Assembly (NCBI GenBank): GCA_964528095.1
Contig: CAZGSG010000155.1
Location: 1-13,170 of the forward strand
Reading direction: 5' to 3'
Origin: CAZGSG01 sp964528095
Lineage (GTDB): Bacteria; Bacteroidota; Bacteroidia; Chitinophagales; Chitinophagaceae
Length of the DNA stretch: 13,170 bases
Below the pieces are notes generated by a model. That model had not been told where the DNA came from. It did not search any database and saw nothing but the letters and a program-made list of their open reading frames with translations. The translations under genes were made by a program, and so were the position numbers. This document shows, piece after piece, positions 1-5,624 of the stretch. Position 1 is the stretch's first letter. Every line of letters starts with the position of its first letter.

Positions 1-1
1 A

Positions 2-1288
2 GTGTACCAGCAGCAGTTACATATTTATAATGGCAACTACGACTATTATGAAAAGGAAAAAGCCATCCGCGTGGAAATGCAGCAAAAGGCGTACGAGAAT
101 CAGCAGGATTATATACGCCAGAATGAACGCCTGGTAGAACGATTCAGGGCCAAGGCCAGTAAAGCGGCCATGGCGCAGAGCATCATGAAAAAACTGGATA
201 AGCTGGATCGTATTGAAGATGTAGAAATAGAACGCCCGAATATCCGGATCAATTTCCGGGTTGATAAAACACCAGGCCGGGTGCTGGTGGAATTAAAAAA
301 TGTTTCCAAATCTTTTGGCGCTAATAATATTGTAAGGGATACTTCTATCGAAATAGATCGTGATGACAAGATCGCATTGATCGGGGCGAATGGAAAGGGA
401 AAGTCTACCCTGCTGCGGATCATAGCAGGCGTGGAGAATTTTGATAAAGGCGAACGGAAATGGGGGCATAATGTAGAAGAACGTTTTTATGCCCAGCACC
501 AGCTGGATGCATTGAACGTGAATAATACGATCCTCGATGAAATGAAAGAATGCGGCAGCCAGATGAACGATCTTGAATTAAGAGGATTGTTGGGTTGTTT
601 TTTGTTCAGCGGGGATGATTCGGATAAAAAGATCAAGATCTTGAGCGGAGGTGAAAAAGCCAGGGTTGCATTGGCAAAAACCATTGTGAGCAAAGCCAAT
701 TTCCTGATGTTGGATGAACCGACCAATCACCTTGACATGCACAGTTGCGACCTGTTGATTGATGCCCTCAATAAATACCAGGGCAGCCTGATACTGGTGA
801 GTCACGACCGTTACTTTGTATCAAAGACAGCAAACAAGATCTGGGAGATCGTGGATCATGAGATAAAAGAATTTAAGGGAGGATACGATGAATGGGTTGC
901 CTGGAAAGAAAGAATGGCCAAACAGGATGCGGATGCGAAAAAGCTCGAGGCCAAGGGCCAGAAGAATGAGCCCAAACCCCAACAAAAATCAGAACCCGCT
1001 CCCCCAACTCCGGTCGTAAAACAACAGCTACAGACGCCTGTCAATAAGGAAGTAAAAAAAGAACTGCAAAAACAGCAACGGATCTTTCAGCAACTGGAAG
1101 AAAAAATAGCACAGCTAAACGAGCGCAAGAAAAAACTCGAAGCCGATCTTTCTGCGCCCGATACCTATACCGATAAGAACAAATTCGTGCAAACCGAAAC
1201 AGAGTACCAGTCTGTATCAAAAGAACTTGTTTCATTGAATAGTGAGTATGAAAAGGTGTTCGAAGAAATAGTGAAAATTCAAAATTAA
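2..1288 (+). CDS. ABC-F family ATP-binding cassette protein, 5'-truncated by the window edge
   Basis: This is the C-terminal 428 residues of a soluble tandem-ATPase protein. ABC-F proteins act on the ribosome (EttA/Uup-like translation factors or antibiotic-resistance factors) and have no membrane domain. Visible parts are the charged helical interdomain linker (about residues 15-80), then one complete nucleotide-binding domain: Walker A GANGKGKST (128-136), signature LSGGEK (214-219), Walker B FLMLDEP with catalytic Glu239, and the H-switch SHDR with His268. A Pro/Gln/Lys-rich stretch (about 310-350) leads to a C-terminal coiled coil (about 350-428), as in Uup-type members. The family is usually about 530-650 residues, so the first ATPase domain lies upstream of base 1; the GTG at base 2 is an internal Val codon, not a start. 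The subclass cannot be settled without the first domain. Family assignment is firm. Confidence 0.95.
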   Translation: MYQQQLHIYNGNYDYYEKEKAIRVEMQQKAYENQQDYIRQNERLVERFRAKASKAAMAQSIMKKLDKLDRIEDVEIERPNIRINFRVDKTPGRVLVELKNVSKSFGANNIVRDTSIEIDRDDKIALIGANGKGKSTLLRIIAGVENFDKGERKWGHNVEERFYAQHQLDALNVNNTILDEMKECGSQMNDLELRGLLGCFLFSGDDSDKKIKILSGGEKARVALAKTIVSKANFLMLDEPTNHLDMHSCDLLIDALNKYQGSLILVSHDRYFVSKTANKIWEIVDHEIKEFKGGYDEWVAWKERMAKQDADAKKLEAKGQKNEPKPQQKSEPAPPTPVVKQQLQTPVNKEVKKELQKQQRIFQQLEEKIAQLNERKKKLEADLSAPDTYTDKNKFVQTETEYQSVSKELVSLNSEYEKVFEEIVKIQN

Positions 1289-1347
1289 AAATGCAAAATT
1301 AAAAAATGCACCCGGTTTTTGGGATGTGTTTTTGCATTTCGATTTTT
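1281..1347. repeat. AT-rich tandem and inverted repeat downstream of the ABC-F gene
   Basis: Two near-identical 14/15-base units, AAAATTAAAAATGC (1281-1294) and AAAATTAAAAAATGC (1295-1309), overlap the stop codon of the ABC-F gene. The left arm is complementary, with small gaps, to 1329-1347 (TTTTTGCATTTCGATTTTT). AAATGCA (1304-1310) can alternatively pair with TGCATTT (1333-1339). The structure could end transcription or be a degraded dispersed repeat. There is no clean GC stem followed by a T-run, so it is not called a terminator. Confidence 0.5.
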
Positions 1348-1437
1348 ACTATTTCCAAACGAACCCGTTTTGCGTACAGTGATCATACAATAGCATTTCA
1401 GCGGCTTGAAAAACTGTTGCCTGAGATCTAAAAAAAT

Positions 1438-1485
1438 CAAATTCAAAAACGGCCTTCAATTTTCGGAGAATATTTTTGAATTTTG
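1438..1485. repeat. Intergenic inverted repeat (CAAATTCAAAAA arms)
   Basis: CAAATTCAAAAA (1438-1449) is the reverse complement, with one extra base, of TTTTTGAATTTTG (1473-1485), around a 23-base loop. A further related word, TTTTTGAATTTC, follows at 1494-1505. The vocabulary is shared with the repeats at 1281-1347 and 2562-2701, which suggests one low-complexity intergenic repeat family. The rest of the 1289-1604 spacer shows no gene. Confidence 0.45.
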
Positions 1486-1537
1486 CGTTTTGATTTTTGA
1501 ATTTCAAAACCCTGTTCAGAAATTAGGTATTTCTTTT

Positions 1538-1570
1538 TTTGACGGACTTGCCCGAATAGACGTAATTCGT
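1538..1570 (+). promoter_or_regulatory. Possible Bacteroidota-type promoter of the BON-domain gene
   Basis: TTTG at 1538-1541 lies 21 bases before TAATTCGT (1563-1570), which resembles the Bacteroidota -33 TTTG and -7 TAnnTTTG elements with two mismatches in the -7 box. The position would put transcription start about 28 bases before the ATG at 1605. This is a weak, pattern-only call. Confidence 0.25.
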
Positions 1571-1605
1571 AGTGCTAATATTTACGTTAACCAAAAACAC
1601 TACGA
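1567..1605 (+). promoter_or_regulatory. 8-bp inverted repeat ending on the first base of the BON-gene start codon
   Basis: TCGTAGTG (1567-1574) and CACTACGA (1598-1605) are exact reverse complements around a 23-base AT-rich loop. The right arm ends on the A of the ATG at 1605. In mRNA it would partly occlude the start codon. In DNA it could be a repressor site just downstream of the promoter. Either role is inference. Confidence 0.35.
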
Positions 1606-2111
1606 TGAAAAAGATCCTGGCAATCCTTGCCATTACAGGTTTCGCGTTCCTGGCACCTTCCTGCAAAGGCAAGGTCAAAGATGCAGATGTAAAAACAGCT
1701 GCAGAAACAGCTATTGCTGCCAATCCTGATTTTTCCAAATTACAAATTGCTGTCACAGATGGAGTTGTTTCCGTTACTGGTGAAGTAAAGGATGCCGCTA
1801 CCAGGGAAGCAGCCCAGACATTGCTTGCCGGTGTAAAAGGCGTTAAGTCCGTACAAAACAATACAACAGTCTATGTAGCGCCGCCGCCTGTTGTACCTAC
1901 TGTTACGGAGACGCAGGCCGATGCGCTGACCAAAGCCGTGACAGATGCGCTAAAAGACTTCCCCGGTGTAGCAGCCACGGTAAAAGACCAGGTGGTTGTA
2001 CTTACGGGTGAGGTTTCCAGGAGCAATCTTCAGAAACTGATGATGCATTTAAATGCGTTAAAATCTATGGGACTGAAATCTATTGACTCAAAGGGATTAG
2101 TAAAAAAATAA
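1605..2111 (+). CDS. Two-BON-domain lipoprotein
   Basis: This is a 168-residue exported protein. It opens with a lysine-tipped signal peptide (MKKILAILAITGFAF) and a lipobox-like APSC ending at Cys20, so it is probably a periplasm-facing lipoprotein. Two BON-like repeats follow, at about 27-90 and 104-162, each with the hallmark turn: VSVTGEV (55-61) and VVLTGEV (131-137). A proline-rich hinge with the run APPPVVP (92-98) separates them. BON domains typically bind membranes or periplasmic surfaces and occur in osmotic-stress proteins such as OsmY. The ATG at 1605 is chosen because it starts the signal peptide; the frame is open to a GTG at 1572, which would spoil it. It is followed after 18 bases by a gene with a strong ribosome binding site, so the two are likely co-transcribed. 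Its specific function is not known. Confidence 0.85.
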   Translation: MKKILAILAITGFAFLAPSCKGKVKDADVKTAAETAIAANPDFSKLQIAVTDGVVSVTGEVKDAATREAAQTLLAGVKGVKSVQNNTTVYVAPPPVVPTVTETQADALTKAVTDALKDFPGVAATVKDQVVVLTGEVSRSNLQKLMMHLNALKSMGLKSIDSKGLVKK

Positions 2112-2114
2112 TCA

Positions 2115-2120
2115 AGGAGG
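2115..2120 (+). promoter_or_regulatory. Strong Shine-Dalgarno sequence AGGAGG
   Basis: AGGAGG lies 9 bases before the ATG at 2130. No other confident gene here has such a site at proper spacing, and Bacteroidota genes generally lack one. It fixes the start of the downstream gene and suggests that it is translated strongly. Confidence 0.8.
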
Positions 2121-2129
2121 AAACAAATC

Positions 2130-2552
2130 ATGGCACTACAAGATAAATACAAAGAATTAGTAGACGCGGCAACAACTGCCGGTGTCAGCAACCTGCAGGT
2201 AAGGGAACAGGAAGGTGTGCTTTATGTTGATGGCGATGCAAGCGGCGCAACCAAACAACAACTCTGGGACCTGTACGGAAAGATCGACCCGGATTATTCT
2301 TCCGGTGATCTGATGCTTAATATCAATAGCGTATCAGGTGTGGCAGAGGGCGCAAAATTAAAAGTAACTACCAACCGCAGTAATCTGAATATCCGTTCAG
2401 GTGCAGGCACAGAACACAGTATTGTGGGTAAAGCTGCCCGCGCGGAAGTGGTCACGCTTATAAAAAAAGAAAATGACCAGTGGTGGCTGGTCAGAACTGA
2501 TGATGGAGAAGAGGGATATGCATTTACACAGTATCTCGCGCCGGTGGAATAG
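2130..2552 (+). CDS. Small BON-like/SH3b-domain protein without signal peptide
   Basis: This is a 140-residue protein. The C-terminal part (about 77-138) is a bacterial SH3 (SH3b) domain with the typical NIRSGAGTEHSIVG turn (87-100), the WWLV strand (118-121) and a closing GYAFTQYL (129-136). The N-terminal part (about 5-66) has a weak BON-like pattern: an amphipathic helix, then VLYVDGDASG (30-39) in the position of the BON V-x-x-x-G turn. No signal peptide is seen, so it should be cytoplasmic unless exported another way. The layout recalls E. coli Kbp (YgaU), a small cytoplasmic potassium-binding protein with BON plus LysM, but with SH3b in place of LysM; that parallel is inference. Spacing and the strong ribosome binding site tie it to the upstream BON lipoprotein. 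SH3b is confident; the BON-like part is tentative. Confidence 0.85.
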   Translation: MALQDKYKELVDAATTAGVSNLQVREQEGVLYVDGDASGATKQQLWDLYGKIDPDYSSGDLMLNINSVSGVAEGAKLKVTTNRSNLNIRSGAGTEHSIVGKAARAEVVTLIKKENDQWWLVRTDDGEEGYAFTQYLAPVE

Positions 2553-2561
2553 GTCTGGAAA

Positions 2562-2701
2562 TTTGAATTTGGTAATTTGAAAATGAACAGATTCGTTCAG
2601 ATTGAACAAATAGTACAGTTTTAACGTATACACATTGCATCGGAACAGGAAGAAAAACTGTCTTCCTGTTCTGATCATTTTTCGAATTACCAAATTTTCA
2701 A
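2562..2701. repeat. Nested inverted repeat between the SH3b gene and the patatin gene
   Basis: The left arm 2562-2586 (containing GAATTTGGTAATTTGAAAAT) matches the reverse complement of about 2674-2701 (containing ATTTGGTAATTCGAAAAATG) with one mismatch and small gaps. The arms enclose a smaller dyad, GTTCA-GAT-TGAAC (2595-2607), and a strong GC-containing hairpin (2639-2675). This looks like a dispersed intergenic repeat, possibly REP/MITE-like. It fills nearly the whole spacer, so the leader of the patatin mRNA may be folded. Confidence 0.55.
2639..2675 (+). terminator. 14-bp hairpin, possible intrinsic terminator of the BON/SH3b unit
   Basis: ATCGGAACAGGAAG (2639-2652) pairs with CTTCCTGTTCTGAT (2662-2675) through 14 pairs including one G-T, with a 9-base loop AAAAACTGT. 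Five T residues follow at 2678-2682 after a two-base gap, which is reasonable but not ideal for a Rho-independent terminator. It sits 44 bases before the patatin start, so it could instead be a leader hairpin of that gene. Confidence 0.5.
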
Positions 2702-2718
2702 ACTACGAGATCCGGCCG

Positions 2719-4947
2719 ATGCGAAGTTTATTGATCGTTTTATTTATTTCGTTCACTTCTTATTGCGCTGCCCAACAGGGTCGCCCTAAGATCGGTGTGA
2801 CATTAAGTGGTGGTGGTGCAAAAGGACTGGCACATATCGGGATCCTCAAAGCCATCGATTCGGCAGGACTGAAAGTGGATTATATTACCGGCACCAGCAT
2901 GGGCAGTATCATCGGCAGTTTATATGCGATCGGGTACTCCGCCGATACGATCGAAAAGATCTCCCGCACAATCGACTGGGACCTTATACTCAGCAATCAA
3001 TCCACGCTTCGCAGTTTATTCATGGAAGAGAAAGATGAATATTCGAAGTATGATATCGAACTGCCCTGGGTAAATAGTAAATTTAATCTCTCAACAGGTT
3101 TTTTAGAAGCGCAGGAGCTCTGGCTCAAACTGTCTGAATTATATTTTCCCGTTCATAACGTCAAAGATTTTAGCCGGTTCACGATCCCCTTCCGTTGTAT
3201 CGCAACCGATGTGGGCAATGGAGAAGCCGTTGTTTTAAAAGAAGGTGAGATCATTTCGGCAATCCGTTCATCCATGGCTATCCCCTCTGTTTTTACAGCT
3301 ATGGACTATAACGGTAAGAAACTTGTTGATGGTGGTATCAGCCGCAACTTTCCCGTAAAAGACGTAAAAGAAATGGGCGCCGACTATGTGATCGGAAGTA
3401 CAGTTGCCAGCGGATTGCTGCCTCCGGAAAAAGTACGCAATATCATCCAGCTGTTACTACAGATCGCTTTTTTCAGAGAAGCCGAAGATGCGAAAAAGGA
3501 AGTACCCCTTTGTGATATCTATATCCCCTTTGACATGTCAAAATACAGTATGGGCAGCTTTAACGACGCTGACGAGATACTGGCTACGGGTATAGAAAAA
3601 GGACGGGAACTATACCCTGTCTTCAAACATCTCGCGGATTCTTTAAATAAAATATATGGTGAGCAGGCAATAAACAGGAACCGTCTTCCCGTAAAAAAAA
3701 GCGTGTATATCACCGAGTTCGAGGTAGAAGGATTGCATAATACATCGAGTGGATTTTTTATCAACACCATGGATTTCAAACTAAACAAAATATATACTGC
3801 GAAAGATCTTGCTACCATGGTGAGACAGGCATTTGGCACGAGATATTATGGCCGTATCACCTATGCGCTTACTGAAAAAGCAGATGGCAGCAATAAGATC
3901 GTGTTCCAGGTTTTGGAAAACCCGCTTACTTTTTTTAAAGCGGGATTACATTATAATGCTTTTTCCGGCGTAGGTCTTATCGGCAATATTACCAGCCGTA
4001 ATTTTTTCCTTCCCAATTCAAGAAGCAGCGCTACTATAAACCTGGGAGGTAGCCTGCGTATCCGTGGCGAACATCTGCAGTATGTAGGTCGTTTGAAAAA
4101 ACTGGGCTTTACACTCAAAACACAATTCGACCGTTTTGACGTGATCGCTTATGAAAATTATAAAACAAGCGGCTTGTATAAACAGAACCTGTTTGAAATG
4201 AATGAAAAGATACACTACTCTCCTTCCCGTAGCTTTTCGATCGGGGCAGGACATCGTTTTGAATGGGTAAAATACAATCCGAGAGTTTCTACCGGGCTGG
4301 CTTTAAAAGGGAGTAACCGGTTTTCCACTTTCTATGGTTATATCAAACATAATACGCTTGACAGGCCGGTGTTTCCCCGTACAGGAATAAAACTGGAAGC
4401 AGAAATAGCAAGAGTATCAAAGCAGCATCCTGACCTGAGTATTTTTGTGAATGGCAATCTTCCGGGCACCCCGGATTCTTTACATATTTCCACCAATCCT
4501 TACCTGCGTACCGTGTTAAATGCTGAAGGGTATTTACCGGTTAACAGGAAACTCACCGCATTTCTTACCGTACAGGGTGGTATCAATTTCAAGTATGCAG
4601 GAAAAGTAATGAATGAGTTTATTATCGGCGGTATGTCTAAATTATTCCGTAACCAGGTGACGTTTGCGGGGTTTCAGGAAGGGGCGGTTTATTCCCCATC
4701 TATGGCGGCAATACAGGCCGGGTTTCGCCGTAATATTGCCACGGGCATGTATCTCACAGCCAGGGCCAATATCCTGTTCAATAATTTTATCAGCCAAAGT
4801 GATTTTTTTCAGTATGCAGACTTTTACTCTGGTTATGCGCTTACATTCTCCTACAATTTCGCACTTGGACCTCTTGATCTGAGCCTGATGTACAGTGATC
4901 AGACAAAAAAGGTACAGACATATATAAATTTGGGAATCCCTTTCTAG
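2719..4947 (+). CDS. Patatin-like phospholipase fused to POTRA-like and outer-membrane barrel domains (PlpD-like, type Vd)
   Basis: This is a 742-residue exported lipase. A signal peptide (residues 1-18, ending in CAA before QQG) is followed by a patatin domain (about 23-225): oxyanion loop GGGAKG (31-36), nucleophile motif GTSMG with Ser60, and the dyad aspartate in DGG (Asp204). After a helical linker, residues about 327-400 resemble a POTRA domain, and about 403-742 form a beta-barrel of the surface-antigen/Omp85 type ending in ...INLGIPF, a C-terminal Phe as expected for a barrel-insertion signal. This matches the type Vd autotransporter layout described for PlpD of Pseudomonas aeruginosa, so the lipase is likely at or released from the cell surface. 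The ATG at 2719 is chosen because the frame upstream (to a TTG at 2635) runs through the hairpin and is not signal-like. No good ribosome binding site is seen. Confidence 0.93.
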   Translation: MRSLLIVLFISFTSYCAAQQGRPKIGVTLSGGGAKGLAHIGILKAIDSAGLKVDYITGTSMGSIIGSLYAIGYSADTIEKISRTIDWDLILSNQSTLRSLFMEEKDEYSKYDIELPWVNSKFNLSTGFLEAQELWLKLSELYFPVHNVKDFSRFTIPFRCIATDVGNGEAVVLKEGEIISAIRSSMAIPSVFTAMDYNGKKLVDGGISRNFPVKDVKEMGADYVIGSTVASGLLPPEKVRNIIQLLLQIAFFREAEDAKKEVPLCDIYIPFDMSKYSMGSFNDADEILATGIEKGRELYPVFKHLADSLNKIYGEQAINRNRLPVKKSVYITEFEVEGLHNTSSGFFINTMDFKLNKIYTAKDLATMVRQAFGTRYYGRITYALTEKADGSNKIVFQVLENPLTFFKAGLHYNAFSGVGLIGNITSRNFFLPNSRSSATINLGGSLRIRGEHLQYVGRLKKLGFTLKTQFDRFDVIAYENYKTSGLYKQNLFEMNEKIHYSPSRSFSIGAGHRFEWVKYNPRVSTGLALKGSNRFSTFYGYIKHNTLDRPVFPRTGIKLEAEIARVSKQHPDLSIFVNGNLPGTPDSLHISTNPYLRTVLNAEGYLPVNRKLTAFLTVQGGINFKYAGKVMNEFIIGGMSKLFRNQVTFAGFQEGAVYSPSMAAIQAGFRRNIATGMYLTARANILFNNFISQSDFFQYADFYSGYALTFSYNFALGPLDLSLMYSDQTKKVQTYINLGIPF

Positions 4948-5105
4948 CGTGGAGATAGCTTTTAGGTTGATTGTACCTGATGAGTAATAGTATATTAATT
5001 TTTTGGGGGGGGCGTATTCGGCCAGCTTCTTCGATGTCATTCCGGGACGGTCTTATATCTTTTCGATGATAACTTCCAGACCCGGGCCTTTTTCTAAATG
5101 CATCT
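4948..5105. other. Gene-free left part of the convergent gap
   Basis: No convincing gene is present. It holds a T6-G8 homopolymer junction (4999-5012), and on the minus strand a short coding-like stretch (about 5005-5103) interrupted by a TAA (5053-5055), which may be a gene relic. CCGGG (5042-5046) and CCCGG (5081-5085) followed by T5 (5090-5094) could be a poor terminator for the patatin gene; the loop of about 34 bases makes this weak. Confidence 0.35.
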
Positions 5106-5140
5106 ATTTTTTGGAGATCATGTATGTTGATGGGGATTTC

Positions 5141-5205
5141 AAATGAGCTAACAGAGAAAATGAGCTAAGGAAGCGTTAATCTAATTGTATATGTTTTTGA
5201 GCTAA
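5141..5205. repeat. Iteron-like AAATGAGCTAA repeats in the left arm
   Basis: AAATGAGCTAA occurs at 5141-5151 and 5158-5168 (17-base period) and as TTTTTGAGCTAA at 5194-5205. The right arm has the inverted pair TTAGCTCATTT at 5533-5543 and 5550-5560, again 17 bases apart. Regularly spaced copies at both ends would suit binding by a transposase or other protein; this is inference. Confidence 0.55.
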
Positions 5206-5303
5206 GGAGGATTTTCACTGCGTGAAAATAACTTTGTTATGACCGATGTTCTTCGCTCTAACTATAAATGCGTGACATTATCAACAGCGTCCCCCATCCA
5301 TTG

Positions 5304-5323
5304 CCCTGGCCTTCAGGCCGGGG
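5304..5323. repeat. REP-like GC hairpin in the element core
   Basis: CCCTGGCC (5304-5311) pairs fully with GGCCGGGG (5316-5323), with one T-G pair, across a TTCA tetraloop. Such short GC hairpins are typical of REP sequences mobilised by REP-associated tyrosine transposases. No such transposase is in the window. Two further dyads lie in the same core: AGATCC-C-GGATCT (5414-5426), and ATCCCGG (5416-5422) with CCGGGGAT (5441-5448). Confidence 0.5.
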
Positions 5324-5624
5324 AGAATTTATGATTCCGCGATATTCAATGAATTTTGAAAGGGGTTGACAAAGATTATGAGCTATACTGCGAATTGAAC
5401 TGGGTTTAGAAAAAGATCCCGGATCTGAGAGACATTGTGACCGGGGATATAATAAGGACGGCCCGGATGACATAAAAAAGACGGACAGCATTTCCCCACT
5501 CCCAAGACATTTTCACGCAGTGAAAATCCTCCTTAGCTCATTTACTCTGTTAGCTCATTTGAAATCCTTATCTGTATACATGAGCTGCAAAAAAATCATT
5601 AGCTTCAAAAAAAAGATACCACTC

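Larger units (their letters stand above)
5106..5596. mobile_element. Long inverted-repeat element of about 490 bp, MITE/REP-like, non-coding
   Basis: The two ends are inverted copies. From outside in, the left arm reads ATTTTTTG, AGATCATGTAT (5115-5125), 8 variable bases, GGATTTCAAATGAGC (5134-5148) and AACAGAG, then AAATGAGCTAAGGA (5158-5171), and finally GGATTTTCAC and GTGAAAAT (up to 5229). The right arm repeats all of this inverted at 5509-5596, including the same 8-base variable gap (5568-5575). The left arm carries an extra 37 bases (unit 5161-5197) from duplication of TGAGCTAAGGA. The innermost part of each arm is itself a palindrome with 8-bp arms and a 3-base centre (5211-5229, 5509-5527). 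The core of about 280 bases has no credible gene. No clear target-site duplication is visible. It lies between converging genes, a common safe site for insertions. Classification as mobile is inference; the inverted repeat itself is plain. Confidence 0.65.

Noticed and set aside
2635..2718. Upstream extension of the patatin gene to a TTG
   Set aside because: The extra 28 residues are encoded by the hairpin and repeat, and would bury the signal peptide that begins at the ATG at 2719.
4642..5040. 132-residue minus-strand frame at the end of the patatin gene
   Set aside because: Most of it is antisense to the conserved barrel of the patatin protein. Only its first dozen codons lie in the gap, and these are discussed as a possible relic.
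5366..5384. Sigma-70 style promoter TTGACA ... TATACT in the element core
   Set aside because: The two boxes are only 12 bases apart, too close for sigma-70, and Bacteroidota use a different promoter pattern.
5258..5491. 77-residue minus-strand frame in the core of the repeat element
   Set aside because: It runs straight through the REP-like hairpin and other dyads, its composition is not protein-like, and it shows no domain. It is best explained as open frame by chance.
5141..5560. CRISPR array or integron attC site
   Set aside because: The repeats are only two or three per arm, 11 bases long with 6-base gaps and inverted between arms, with no spacers of CRISPR size, no cas genes, no integrase and no GTTRRRY core site.
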